From NCBI RefSeq assembly GCF_000340215.1, contig NW_006921534.1:4029041-4093040 (forward strand): a stretch of DNA of 64,000 nucleotides, read 5' to 3'. Of this stretch, positions 51,280 through 63,150 are shown piece by piece (positions within the stretch are counted from its first letter, which is position 1; each line of letters opens with the position of its first letter). This DNA is from Pseudocercospora fijiensis CIRAD86. Taxonomy: Eukaryota; Ascomycota; Dothideomycetes; Mycosphaerellales; Mycosphaerellaceae. The translations under genes and the position numbers were made by a program. The notes beneath the pieces were generated by a model, which searched no databases, was not told where the DNA came from, and saw only the letters and a list, made by a program, of their open reading frames with translations.

Positions 51280-52990
51280 ATGCTAAGAGCCTCTAAGCGA
51301 CTATAGAAGCCTTCCTCGAAGAAGAAGGCCCTTCTCGTATAGCAATCGACTAACCGAGCTACTAACAACGTTAATAAGAGGCGTTGCCGAGAGCCAACCG
51401 TTAAGCTAAGTAAAGGGCCTATAACTAACGACGAGTTGCTAGCAGACACTTAGCAAACCGAGCAAACCGAGCAAACCTAGCAAACCTAGCAAACTAGTAT
51501 AGACGACGAGGACTATATATCGGCTAAAGAAGAAGATAAAGCTATAGAGTAAGAGCGAGAGGTCTTTAAGTACGTTATATAGTAGACAATAGTCAATCTA
51601 GCTAATCTACGGTTGCTACTATCGACTAAGTACTTTCTATTCGAGACTACTAGCAATAGCGACTCCTACTACGAAGAGGTTTATAATTAGTACGCTAACT
51701 AGCTTACTATCGGCTCTAACGACGACGACTATAAGTTAGCTAGCTTAGAGATAGTCGCTTCGGCCGACAAGATTAAGACTAAGCACTATTTCCGTAGCAC
51801 TAGTATATAGAAGGGCAATTTCCAACGTGCGTACGACATGCTAGCCTCTTAGCGCTCTTAAGGCAAGAAGGGCTTGCGACTAGACTTTAGGTTAACTATA
51901 GAGCGACGGAAGACAACCGCTATAGCCGCAGAGGCGCTATTAGCTCGTAGTAGAGCTAGTCGCCGCAATAACCGGACAACTGGACCTCGTGCAACAGCGA
52001 CTTAGCAATAGTTAGACGCTCTACATACGAGCTAAGCCGAAGTTAAAGGTTAATCTAATGCCTCGGAGACTAAAGCGGACGACAACAATATAGCGTTAAC
52101 TAGCTCGTTAACTAACCTGCGTCACGAGTTAGCAAAGCGGTAGCCTTATAAGAACAGATACTGTTTTAATAAGGGTAGACTTTGCTAGTTTAGCGGTCCG
52201 GACAGAGCGGAAGACTACTATAAGGTCTATCCTAAGATTGCTAGTCGATAGATTAAAGGATTGCAAGACGGTCGATTAACTATTAGTAATCTAGGCTCCG
52301 CCTTAGCCTTAAAGATATAGAAGAACAGGGGTCGACAGCTCGTTAACCTATTTAAGACTCTACGGACGACTAGAACAGCTGCTATTAGCTCTTTAACCCC
52401 TGTAGTAATCTACAATTACTATAGCTAATAGCAGGCTCCTTAGAAGCGTCGTTTGTCTAGTCCGCTAGCGGCTTCTAGTCTAACAGTAGCTTCTAGTCTA
52501 GCTGGACTGCTATTAAGTCTAATTCTAGGCTCAATTGCTTCCTATTAGTCGTATATAGCGGATATAGAACTAATAGGCTTCTTTAGCTAGTTATATAAAG
52601 AATTGAGTAGCAGCTAGACTAAGCGGCATAGTAATATAGCTATTATTAAGCGCGTATTCGCTAAGGAAGGCGACTTCTTACTTAAATAGCTAAGGAAGGT
52701 GAAATTGAGCCGTTAGGTTGCTACTAGACTCAAAGAAGGCTAATACGCTCGATTTGTTGCTACAGTTAGTCGATATATAGACAAGGAGGTACGTAAGCAG
52801 CGGCTTAGTCGGATCAACGAGTCGTTAGATAGTCTGTTCTTTAGTTAGCTATAGAAGCGCTGTTTTAGTATAGAAGCGAGGTCGAAGGTGGATTTCCGGT
52901 TATAGGTCGGCGGCTTAACAGCTAATATTCAGTTTAACTAATATCGCTTCTTATTCCACTAATACTACGTATTTCTATATAGTATAAATT
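51280..52990 (+). pseudogene. unidentified transposon gene, RIP-degenerate
   Basis: Frame 1 from the ATG at 51280 reads as protein-like sequence for about 570 codons, broken mostly by TAG at places suited to Trp and by a few TAA. Recognisable stretches: KKKALLV, RRCREPTVKLSKGPITNDEL, SLTNLRHELAKR, NRYCFNKGRLC, FSGPDRAEDYYKVYPKIASR and IKGLQDGRLTISNLGSALAL. The Cys pair in YCFNKGRLC with a following Asp/Tyr/Tyr stretch recalls a small zinc-binding or gag-type site, but I cannot place it in a family. It converges on the transposase gene of the same element. It cannot be translated in its present form. Confidence 0.5.
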
Positions 52991-53841
52991 AGAGGTACAT
53001 TAGATAGATATTGTCTCGGCTCTCTATACTTGTAGTAATAAAAAACAATGCGTTGTGGTATTGCGCTAGTATCGAGTTAGAGTAGTCAAAATCAGCTTCT
53101 TAAGTGTAGACCCGCTAGGCTTAACCGCCGAGCAGAGCCGAGTGGAAGCCGAAATTTCGGTAGGCTCGGCACAGAGGAGGGGCCTAATATCGCGAATTTT
53201 CTAATATATTGCCGAGCCTGTATCTTTACTATAAGTGCATATTTTTTAAAACGGACAACGGGGGGTTGTTTAGCGGCATTGATAGTGTTGTTTCCTACTA
53301 AAGAGATAATATAGATATGTTGTAGTAGTATTAGGCTAGCACCCTATCGGTCGGTATAGGTTCTAGCTTTCTAAGCGGTACTCTCCGGACCGCTACTCGA
53401 TTGCGACACGAATATAGCGACCTACTAACGGCACTACCTCAAATAAACTCGAGGTAATACTAGCGATGGAAACGGCTCAAACCCCGCTAAATTCTAGGCT
53501 CTTTAGTCGCAATAGCTACCGGTAGCGCATCGGAGGTATATCGATTAGGTATTACGGTAGGTTTAACTAATTCTTCGTAGATTGCCGACAGTTAAGAAGA
53601 AGAGGACCTTATAAGAGATACGACTACTGTATTACCGTTAGCTATCGAGTTAAGAAGCTCGTTACTATAGCTAGTATTTCTAGATCTATAGCATATAGAG
53701 GCAATAATAAAGGAGCAGGCGGCTAAGACTACGCGTACTATTATAGAAGAAATGAGACAGGAGATAGACGAGTTAAGAAGCCGTATTACTAAGCTAGAGA
53801 CAGTCGTTAGTATAAGCGAGTCTATTAGAGACTAAGTGTTG

Positions 53842-54912
53842 TTAATATCTCTAACCTGCCTTCTAAAACTACGCCTCTACGTACTATTATGTATTCAGCT
53901 CGTTTACTACGTGTCTTATAAACTGTCCGAAGTCTTTAAAGCAGTTAGCCTCGTTAATATTCCTCTTAATCTACGCCTTCAACGATAAGAACGACAATTC
54001 AATAGGATTGAAATCCGGTAAGTACGGCGGCAGCATCTTCAGGTATATACCTACCCTTCGATACGCCTCTTTTACGCCGTCGGTGCGGTGAATCGAGGCG
54101 TTGTCTATTACTAATATTATACTAGGCTCCATTTGCGGGAGCACTGTCTTCTCGAGCTAGTACTCGAACATCGCTCCGGTAATAGAGCCTTAGTAAATGA
54201 GGGTGCCTTAAAGGTATCTATTAACGCCGATCGCAGGTAATACACTCTACCTCTTCGAGCGTATAGTACTGCCTTCCTCGTAGATTAGACGGTTAACAGG
54301 ACCGTATCTATACTTCCGCTACCTAGTGCGCTGTATTCGAGGCACTCTTATCGACCGGTTTACGACCTTGTCCGTAGACATTACCTATTTGCTACATTCT
54401 AAAGTTATTACGTAACTCGCTGTTCTGCTCGGCGGCGACGCGATACGCCTTCTTCCCTCGTTCTATTTGCGGTCCTTTAGCATACGCGACACCGTCGGCT
54501 GACTTACGATAATACTAAACTCGTCCTACAAGTACTATACTACCTTATCTTAGTACGCCGTCGGTCGGTCTGCGAGGAAGTCGAATATACGCTATAGTAA
54601 GAGCTAGGTTAGTTAGGCAGGCGGGAAATAGGCGGATACACCTACATCTTTATAGATTAGTAATAGGCGCCTTAGACGACCGAGTTTAGCAAGGTCCTTA
54701 ATATAGAATACACTAAACAAGAGGTAATTATTATAGAGCTTATCAATAGTCCGCCTAGCAACGTTCACGACCTTAGAGATCGCATTGTTAGACAGATTGC
54801 TTTCGTCGAAGAGGCGCTTAATCTTATTAAGTTAGTCGTCCGGTAGGCGCGCTATAATAACACCTTTAAAGGCTCTATACTACTAGAAAAGCGACGACAA
54901 AGTTTTCGGCAT
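53842..54912 (-). pseudogene. Tc1/mariner (DDE_3-type) transposase, RIP-degenerate
   Basis: Minus strand from ATG at 54912 (MPKTLSSLF) to TAA at 53842: exactly 357 codons, so frame is kept while the many internal stops are mostly TAG at Trp-type positions. Seen in order: an N-terminal helix-turn-helix (NAISKVVNVARRTIDKLYNN), a second HTH (IVSQPTVSRMLKDRK), and the DDE core with DNASIHRTDGVKEAYRRVGI (second catalytic Asp near 54100) and LPPYLPDFNPIELSFLSLKA (third acidic residue in NPIE near 54000). Family knowledge: cut-and-paste transposases of the IS630-Tc1-mariner group, TA target. Inactive as it stands; damage is by transitions only, with no net frameshift. Confidence 0.85.
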
Positions 54913-54993
54913 AGTAGTAGAGATCTACGAATGCCAAGAACACTAAGTTACATACTAATTTTAGTAACAGGTAGTATAGAACTAAAAATCGGC

Positions 54994-55030
54994 TCTCCGA
55001 CTGTATAGCGCGACTTATTAAATAGCACAA
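54994..55030 (-). repeat. right inverted terminal repeat of element 1
   Basis: Reverse-complement match to 51069-51103 with two RIP-type transitions and a two-base length difference near the inner part (ACTG against CG). On the plus strand it ends CTTATTAAATAGCACAA, followed by TA. Confidence 0.75.
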
Positions 55031-55177
55031 TAGCATGTTAGGTTTCTCCAATTCGTTATATCGTATATAGCAGTCCGGTAATGCGGCCAACAAGCTGTCG
55101 TCGGCAGTGTCTTTCTTACGGGTAACTAAATCTAAGTAGGCACTATAATAGCTGCGAGTAGGCGGTAACGGCAAACC

Positions 55178-55198
55178 GTATAATACCTAAAGCGCTAG
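55178..55198 (+). repeat. left inverted repeat of element 2
   Basis: 21 bp starting GTATAATACCTAAAGCGCTA. Its exact reverse complement is at 59001-59021, which is unlikely by chance and notable because both arms show the same RIP state. Confidence 0.85.
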
Positions 55199-55899
55199 GA
55201 TACGCTACGCCGGCAAGTTCCTACCGTAGCGGACTCGGTGAGATATAGAAGTCCGCGCCGTAGTATGCGTAACTATAGAAAACGTGATCTCGTCGTCGCT
55301 GCGCGTTGTAGTTACTAGGTCGACCGTAGTAGTAGTAAGGGTAGTAGTGCGATTTCCGCTAGCATACTAAAGGTCGATAGTAAGAGGTCGTACGGTCGCA
55401 ATTTAATAGATTTCGCACTGTTTTAAAAGACTTTAACGACCCCGCATTCTCTGCTAATAGATACTAGGTATATTACTAGATATAAAGCTAAAGTTTGTTA
55501 GCAAAACAGCGATATAGCTAAATCCGAGGTATTATTTATATTATAGTAGAAATACGTATAGAAGTATTGCTTATAGACTATAGACTTAATAGATCTGTAT
55601 AGTAGGCGCGCCTATTAATACCCTAGTAGTATATAATGCTATAGTTATCGTAGAACAAGCCTATAGGCAGAGGTGCGAGCTAGTACTGCTACTGCTACTA
55701 TTAGTTAGAGGGCGGCGTAATACTATATAGAATACTAGGCGCGATTTAAGTCGCGTTTCTATACAAATTTATATAGATATTCGCGTTAACTAGCGCTAGC
55801 GGCGTTCGCTAAGGTATTATCGCGTTCTCTATCGCAATCTTAGGCTCCTACCTCGCGTTCTTACTCTTCCTCTTACTACTACTACTACCCTACGCCCTC

Positions 55900-58761
55900 T
55901 GCTTATTCTTGCTCTTACCGACTATCGCGTCTACAGCGGTCGCGTTAATAGTAATGTTTTAGTTAATAATCGGACGGTAGAAGGATAATAGTATCTCTAG
56001 AGGTATAGGAAGTTATAACGGTATAGGATTCGCGCGCGTAGTAAGGTTAATCTTAGCGCCGGTCGTAGTGTTATTATAGTCGTCTACTAATAGCGATAAG
56101 GCGCGTTATCTCAACTCGCCGCTAATATTACGGACAAGACTAATAAAGTTATTAATAACGCGGTTGCGATAAGGACTGTCGAGCGGCTTACTTTTAATAG
56201 TTAGTCGCTTTTTAATCTTATATAGCAGTTGTCGCATATTATTATAAAGCTTACGGAATTGAAGCTAGTAAGTAGATATAGTCGTACGGTCGCAATTTAA
56301 GGGCGCGGTTAGCGTACGAAGGTTATTATAATAGTTAAGTCTACCGTCGTTAAATATAGCTATCTAGCGGTCGTAATTATGTGTCTTAATTAGCCTGTAT
56401 TCTATTGCTTTGTAAGCGGACTAAATATAGCGATAAAGGACACTATTTTAATAGAAGAATTTGTAGTCGCAGGTTAGGTCGTCGGATATAGGCTTCTACT
56501 TATAATATACCTCCGGATCTTCGGCATAGTTAATCTTAGCGCTAATTGCCTACTAAAGCTTCTACGGAAGTTATAGAAAGAAGTAGGTAATCTCGTTACT
56601 ATCGGTTGTCCGTAGATAGACCTTCGTACGCGCCGCGAAGGTATCGTTATCGGCTCGAAGGTCGTATTTAGCTAACTTCTTAATTACTCGCATTACCGTC
56701 CCTTTAAGTATATAATTGCGCTTTATAATAGCCTTAAACTCGCCGTGTTTAAGCACTAAATACTAGCCTTCGAGCTAGTTAGTATTTAATATCTGTTCGA
56801 CGACGGTAGGCGCGCTAGAGATAGCGCAACGATAGTACTTGCAAATTAGCGCTATATTATCTTTAAGCTCTTTCTATAAATAGCGGAGGTCTAACTAATA
56901 GTCGTCGTCGTTACTCTCTAGTACGAGGGTGCTATCTTTACGCGTAGCGCGTAGAAGACTCGCCCTTACTAAATTAAGTAACTCGAGAGCGCTTTTATAG
57001 CTTCTTTTCGAGAAGGCGAAGGTATATAGGTGCCGCTTCGTGTCTGTATATTTCTCGCTCTTAAATCGCTTATCTAACGTCCGTTTAATATATATATAGT
57101 AAAGAAGGTGCTTTATAGTAGGAAACGCGATTGTAATAGTACGCTACTCTACCGCCGAGTCGTCTATAAGAAAGAAGATTGCTATCTAACTATAGTCGTT
57201 TAGATTAGTAGTATCGACCGTCTAGGCTTGTATTTGCTTTAGCGCCGCGGCGACAATATTACCGTCGTTAGTCTTTATAAGAAAGAACGCGACCTATCGT
57301 AGAGAGCCGTATTTGTCGCGTACTATAAGGGTATAGAGCTACTAGCCTAGATAGTTAGAATTATGCGTCGCGTCTATCTGCACTAAAACACGACTACGTA
57401 AAATTCCTAAGCTATATTTTAATACAAATACGAGTGTAGTAGTATCCTCGCCGTCGATCTGTCTTTTTGCGTATACTTTAGCGCAAAAGAAGCCTTCTAT
57501 TTAGCAGTATTAGCACGTTGTTTATATAATTAAAACAATAGAATTCTAGGACTTCTAGGAATTCCGGGGTTCGGGGATTCGAGCGGGGTTTGCTAACGGG
57601 CTAATCTGTATAAAGCGGAGATCCGTAGTNNNNNNNNNNNNNNNNNNNNNNNNNNNNNNNNNNNNNNNNNNNNNNNNNNNNNNNNNNNNNNNNNNNNNNN
57701 NNNNNNNNNNNNNNNNNNNNNNNNNNNNNCACTTTGCGGTACTGTCGGCCGCAGTTAATAACGTCGTCGCGCGACATCTGCTCGCCGCTAGCGGCTTAGA
57801 AGGTCTTGTACGCGACTTTGTAGTCCTTGCTACGCATTCGATCCTATACTTAGTACGGCCGCTAGCTAGTATACACCTACTAACTAACCGCGTTCTAAAG
57901 AGCGCTATATAGGCGATATGTATCTATTTTTTGTAGGTAATAGCCTAGATAGTGCTCGACTAGGCGCCGATTGTTACGGAAGATAGTGTAGCTAACTACT
58001 ACGCGATTGCCGTCCGGTTTATCTTTATTCTCGAGCGCTGTATTCTTATTAACGCGTATAGTTAGCGGATACGCTACGGCTTCTTCTATCTTCTTTTCCT
58101 TCTTCTTCTTATGTCTACTATAGTGCTTCTATCTCTGCTAATGCGCTTTAGGGCCAAATCGACACTTATATAATATATACTAGCGACTAAGTTTATCCGC
58201 TCGGCGCGCTATATATACCTAGAAGTTGTTAATATATAGCTAAATTACATTAAACTCCGCCGCCGTTATAGTAAAGCCCTTCTCGCTATTATTATTGTTA
58301 GGGTCGTCTAGAATAGCTAACTACTTCTTATATAGCGCTCTTAGATTAGTAGGCGCGCGTAGAATAGTATGTCTATCTTCGATAACCGTTACTTTAATAC
58401 GCTTTCCGTAGCAACGAGGTATCGGCGCGCTATCGACTTTACTACTACTGCCGTTACTGTCGACCTTACTACTACCGCTATTACTACCTTCCTCGTCGCG
58501 TTCTTTAGCGCTTTCTTTACTATAGCCGCTATCCTTACTATCCTCTAACGCCTAGTCCTTATTACTAGTATTTAGTAACTAAACACGCTCGACCGGAGGA
58601 GGCTTCGACGCGTTATAGTTATTAACGAGATAGTCGATAATATCGTCGCGTTCCGCCGGATTTAATAGGCTCGAAATAGATAGCCGCTCGGTCGTAAAAG
58701 CAACGATTAACGCGACTCTCGTAGTGCTAGGCGGCGGCGGTAGCGGCAGCGGCGACAACAA
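55900..58761 (-). pseudogene. MULE (Mutator-like) transposase, RIP-degenerate, interrupted by assembly gap
   Basis: Minus strand. Right of the gap, from ATG at 58761, a Pro-rich start (MLSPLPLPPPPSTTRVALIV) leads to an acidic/Ser region, AAEFNVIWLYINN (one TAG bridged), a basic CRFGPKAH...RHKKKKEKK stretch and VVSYTIFRNNRRLVEHYLGY. This fits the N-terminal part of a fungal MULE protein. Left of the gap comes the catalytic core: VLVQIDATHNSNYLG (first catalytic Asp, about 57344-57380), then LYTLIVRDKYGSLR, VAFFLIKTNDGNIVAAALKQ, and further on KHGEFKAIIKRNYILKGTVM near 56700. TAG codons replace Trp throughout. The C-terminal limit near 55900 is approximate. Not functional as it stands. Confidence 0.72.
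57630..57729. other. assembly gap (100 N)
   Basis: Exactly 100 N, a conventional placeholder for a gap of unknown size, located inside the MULE relic. Distances across it are not reliable. Confidence 0.99.
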
Positions 58762-59000
58762 GGTCTCGGAAGCTATAATATAATAGAGATAGTGCTATTT
58801 TAATAAAAGCGAGTAAATATAAGGCGGCGACAACAATACCTCCTACAAAGTATATACTACTGCGAGCGATAGCAAGGGCAACAATATAGGAAACAACAAA
58901 CAAACGTGTCTACGCGCCGGACGGCTACGGTAGTAGAAACTACCGCTTTATATCTTAGTTAGCGATATTCTATTTCGGGTTAACCTAGGGTAGCTAACTG

Positions 59001-59021
59001 CTAGCGCTTTAGGTATTATAC
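59001..59021 (-). repeat. right inverted repeat of element 2
   Basis: Exact reverse complement of 55178-55198 (plus strand CTAGCGCTTTAGGTATTATA, then C). Confidence 0.85.
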
Positions 59022-59898
59022 TAGTAGGCGCGGTAACGATAGTTAATAAGGTCGTAGAGTTTGCTAATAGTTATAGTTCCCTATAGGGATCGGCAGCCGG
59101 GATCGTAGTATAGGGATCCGAAGCTATTAGAGCTTACTTAGTCTAAGAAGATATATAGTTCCTTTGCTAGTGCTCTAAAGATACTAGTCCGGCTATGCGG
59201 TAGCTCGCGAAAGGAATAATATTTAAGAATAGTATTAGGTCTGCTATATTACGATAGAAAGAATTAATCCGGAAAGTCTACTACGTCTCTCGAGGGTTAA
59301 CCCTATATAAGTAGAGCTATATATAAGCGAAGTAGAACGACGCTAATTACGAAGACTTATAGAAACGCTTTCCTAGCAATACTTTATACTTCGGGATAAA
59401 GCAGCTTAGGCGCCTTAATCGGTTAGAATGCGTAGATCTTATGCCGATAGAGCCTAGGCGAGCATCTTGCGTAGAATATTATCCTCGCTACCTCGCTGCC
59501 TTACTGCCTTAAGCTGCAGCTATTATTGCACCTAGGTCCGACGCAATCTTTAGCAGTATAGAATCGATTTCGTTCCCGAGAATACAGTATCTTTATTATT
59601 CTTTCGGCATCCTATAAGGTATAACTGCGAGATTTCCTAACGCCCGGTTCGTATAAGATTGAATTCTAAAGGGGAATTAATTATCGCAGGCCGTTGTCTG
59701 TCTAGAGAATTGTCGCATACGACGGCGTAGTAGACCTTCTGTAAAAGGGCTAGAACGGACATTCTAGCCTATTAAGATCTAGCGCTAGGACTTGTGCAAT
59801 CCTAGGTTAAGCACGTATAGTAGGCGCGCTTTCTTATCGCGAAGTGCTAGGTATTCGGGTGCTCTTTCTAGAAAGATTCGGTAGTTACAAAAAGATTA
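59022..59898. other. RIP-affected spacer between elements 2 and 3
   Basis: About 880 bp with the same TA-rich composition. No frame or repeat end was recognised; a TATATAAG-like box near 59310 is expected by chance in such DNA. It could be the remnant of a further element. Confidence 0.45.
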
Positions 59899-59930
59899 CT
59901 ATTCTTTGCGTTTTACCGTAGAATGCTAAG
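59899..59930 (+). repeat. left inverted terminal repeat of element 3
   Basis: Begins CTATTCTTTGCGTTTTACCG and ends GAATGCTAAG. One mismatch to the right copy, at position 59926 (T here, C in the partner's reverse complement). Confidence 0.9.
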
Positions 59931-60053
59931 ACTCTTGTAGAGCCGCATACCGCATTTCGAACCTAACTCTTTATAGACCGTGTCGTCGCATTTTTAATAG
60001 TATAGCAACCGTTAAGGTATTGTTTTAATCGTATAAGTATCGCAGAGAGCGTA

Positions 60054-61121
60054 ATAGTACGTAAGAAGAAGGCGCCGCCCCTAAAACTGCCGGAAAAGCG
60101 TAATAGCAATAGTACGAAGATACCGCTTAAGACTATAAAGAAGGCGGAGTTGTTATTTAAAGTAGGAGATAAAACGATTAACGATATTATGCTAGTAATA
60201 GGCGTAGCGAGGTCGACCCTATACAAATAGTATATTAACTATAATCTCTTCTAGTAGGCCTACTATCTACTACGCCTACCGCTAGGTCGTAAAAGAACCC
60301 TTATATAGGAAATAAGAGACTAGCTCGAAGAATATCTCTCTTATTAGCTAGAGGTATACCTTAAGGAAATTTGCCTCGCTCTTTACGATAAATTCGACGT
60401 TTAACTATACTCTTCGAATATATACCGCTACCTCGTCGATATAATAAAATAGAGTCGCAAAGTCTCGCGTAAGATCGCTAAAGAACGTAATCCTTTAGTA
60501 AGAGCCGTTTAGGATAACAAGTATAGGAAATAGCCGATTAAGAAGTTAGTATTCTTTAATAAAATAGCGATAAACTAGAAGACGGCGTACCGCAAGTATA
60601 GATAGTCGCCGAAGGGGTTAGATTGTTGCGATTATTAGTATACGCAACGCGAGGAAAGGACGTTAGTATTGCCGGCGCTAACGATTAATAGATATCTTCC
60701 GTATACGCTCTATATTAAAGGTACGGTAGATTAAGTTACGTTTAACAACTAGCTCGAGAATTAAGTGCTACCGCTACTTATTAGTAAAGAGATAATATTT
60801 ATTATAGACAATGCCTCGATCTACTATAGTAATAGTATGAAAGAGATTATCAAGTTAGCTAGATATATACTCGAATACCTACCTCTATACTTACCGGATC
60901 TCAACCCTATTAAGTAGACCTTTAATATACTAAAAGCATAGATAAAGAAGAATAAGGACCTGTAGAAGAACTTTAACTGCTTTACTAACTTCCTTACGTA
61001 GTCGTTAGAATACGTTAGCGGCATTAATATAAAGGGGTTATTCCGGTACGCTAGATACGACGTTAACGGAGAGTATAAGGAGGGGATTAACGGTTTACTA
61101 CTAAACTTCGATACGCTTTAA
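60054..61121 (+). pseudogene. Tc1/mariner (DDE_3-type) transposase, RIP-degenerate
   Basis: A plus-strand frame from about 60054 (ATA where an ATG would be expected, followed by VRKKKAPPLKLPEKR) to TAA at 61119-61121: 356 codons without net frameshift. Helix-turn-helix KTINDIMLVIGVARSTLYK; DDE core with IIFIIDNASIYYSNSMKEII (catalytic Asp near 60808) and LEYLPLYLPDLNPIK (near 60895-60915; the Glu after NPI has become Lys, a G-to-A type change); end LNFDTL. TAG interrupts at Trp-type positions. Nearly the same length as the transposase of element 1 but clearly divergent in sequence, so a separate family. Inactive as it stands: start lost, catalytic Glu changed, many stops. Confidence 0.85.
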
Positions 61122-61399
61122 ATCTAGCTACTATAACACACTTGTATATAATATTAATAGCAGGATCTCGAGAGAATATATATCCGAAGCTCCGCCTTTA
61201 ATTTTGTATTAATCGGTATAGTATTGCGTATATAGTAAAATAGATAATGTTATAGTAGGTATTGCTAAGCTTTATATAAGTCCTCCGCTTTTACCTCCGA
61301 GAATGCCGCCGGAGAGGGCTAAAGAGGATACTAGCTTAAATAACGATAATAACGATATACGTAGCGGAGTACTAAGGATTCTAATTAGCTTACTATTTG

Positions 61400-63150
61400 C
61401 TAGTAAACGCCTAACTAAAACGATATTCTACGAACAGCCGTCGCTCCGTTATTAATGTTATAATTATTAGTCGTAATATTACTTTCCCTCTACCCTCTCT
61501 ATTAGTTTCTGCTTCTAAAAGCGCTTTAACGTAGCAATTAGACGGCTATAATAGTCCTTAAAGAAGCTAAGTTCATCCTTCTAATACTTCTTAGAGATCC
61601 TTACTATCTAATTACAGTTATATCTTTAAGTTAAGAGGTAAGACTCTATCTTTACAAAGTCGTCCTTCTCTTTAGAATTAGACTATTCGTGTTATACTGC
61701 AGCCTACTTAAAGAACTGTCTTATAAGACTAAGTATAGGCGTACTAACTTACTCGGCAACTCGAGTAGGTATTAGAGACTCTTAGCGAGCTTCTTATAGT
61801 TTAGACTAAGGTTGTTATACTAGAATAGGACGACTAGAGCTAGGCTAAAGAATGCTCGTAACCGCTTAGAAAGTAGCCTTAATTAAGCCCTTATAATTAA
61901 TATAAGGAGTAGCAGGTATAGACCTACTATAATAAGGTATAGCAGGTATAGGTTATAAAGTCTCCTTTACTTGCTTAGCCTTGTTACGGTAGCTATTAGT
62001 ATACTAAGCTATTTTAATAGCAACATTCTCTAGCGGCTTCTTTACTATAACGCCTAGTTTGCTAGCAGCTAGTACTAAAGACTATATACGGACAGAGTCG
62101 CTGCTAATCTAGAGATAGTTCTCTTTAATATTAGGCAGATCTTCTACTAGATAGTAGAAGTTATTATAGTTATTATAGCCTATATTATAACAGACATTGT
62201 TAGCCTTAATCTTAGTAACGTAGTTGCTATACTAGCGTTGCTTAGCAATATAGGCAATGCCGTCGACAGTCTACTAGTCGTTAGGTTTCAATTTACTAAC
62301 TTTTATAACGGTAGGTCTAGTATCCTTCGGAGCGGTCTTAAACTCGAGATCGACTTTAATCTTATCCTTACCTTTACGATTAAACTCGAGGGTAGCACTA
62401 AGTGCTATCTTATAATCGTCTTTTATAAGAAATATTAGTATTCGAGGCCTACGGATATAGCCGTTAAGGTAGGTATAGTTAAGTTAATCTTAGCTCTTTA
62501 ACTTCAACTCGGATATACTTACCGTTGCTATAACTTTGCCTAAACTAGTCGCTTTTAGTAACGCTTTTAGTAGACGAGACTATAAACTAATTACTAACGA
62601 AGAGTCCCTTCTTTTATACCTTAGCGCTCGCCTACTATAGCGCTTCGTACGTATATTTCGCAGACTAGCTAGTACGCTCGAAATTCTTTATAGCGACTTC
62701 TTAGTTGCTAGTAAGCAGGCGCTAGGTCTATTTATACTAAAAGGCGTTACGAGAGTCGTAAGAAGCTATTTCGATATCTTCTTCTCTCGTTACTATACTA
62801 TCTACTAGGCGTATAGTAGGCGCTAACTTATTCTTTATAGGCGATACCTCTAAATCGACTATCTCTTACTTATCTACGGTAGTTAAGACGCTATTAACCT
62901 ATTTAGTTAACTCCTTCTACGCTTTCGCGTCGAATGCGCGCGCCTTACTAAACTTCTTTAACGTAGCCGCTACCGTCGATTTTACGCTCGATTTCTTCCC
63001 TCTTCCCTTTACTAGCGACTCGCGCTATTTAGTACTTGTCTTATAGTCTAGCAAGTCCTTATCGACCGGTTTATATAACTATAAGCTTCTCGGAGGCGCT
63101 ATCTCGAAATATAGCTATACGAGGTCGCTAGTAGCGTAAAAAGCGACTAT
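61400..63150 (-). pseudogene. unidentified transposon gene, RIP-degenerate
   Basis: Minus strand, right to left: DKDLLDYKTSTK, GRGKKSSVKSTVAATLKKF, VNSVLTTVDK, EIVDLEVSPIKNKLAPTIRL, EEDIEIASYDSRNAF, then after one phase change near 62480 (small indel or intron) IFLIKDDYKIALSATLEFNR, KIKVDLEFKTAPKDTRPTVI and VDGIAYIAKQR. Interruptions are mostly TAG. Coding character is clear from consistent amino-acid texture over more than 400 codons, but I cannot name the family. It converges on the transposase of element 3. The left limit is approximate. Confidence 0.5.

Larger units (their letters stand above)
51069..55030. mobile_element. RIP-mutated Tc1/mariner-type element 1 (about 4.0 kb)
   Basis: Bounded by an imperfect inverted repeat (51069-51103 and 54994-55030) with a TA dinucleotide immediately outside each end (51067-51068; 55031-55032), as Tc1/mariner insertion produces. 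The inside is TA-rich, poor in CA/TG, and keeps CpG, which indicates RIP. Two convergent degenerate genes are inside: an unidentified plus frame (51280-about 52990) and a minus-strand Tc1-like transposase (53842-54912). About 4 kb is long for this class. An alternative is a shorter element with other DNA inserted between the ends. Confidence 0.65.
55178..59021. mobile_element. RIP-mutated Mutator-like element 2 (about 3.8 kb plus gap)
   Basis: Flanked by a perfect 21-bp inverted repeat (55178-55198; 59001-59021) and holding a minus-strand MULE transposase relic. A 100-N gap lies inside, so true length is unknown. The bases just outside the repeats do not show a 9-bp target duplication, so the real ends may lie a little further out or the duplication has decayed. 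Confidence 0.65.

Noticed and set aside
54875..55174. 99-codon minus frame at the right end of element 1
   Set aside because: It spans the terminal repeat and the transposase start in another phase, with no protein motif.
58579..58761. 60-codon minus frame as an independent small gene
   Set aside because: It continues after the stop in the same coding texture into the MULE relic, so it is the N-terminus of that protein.
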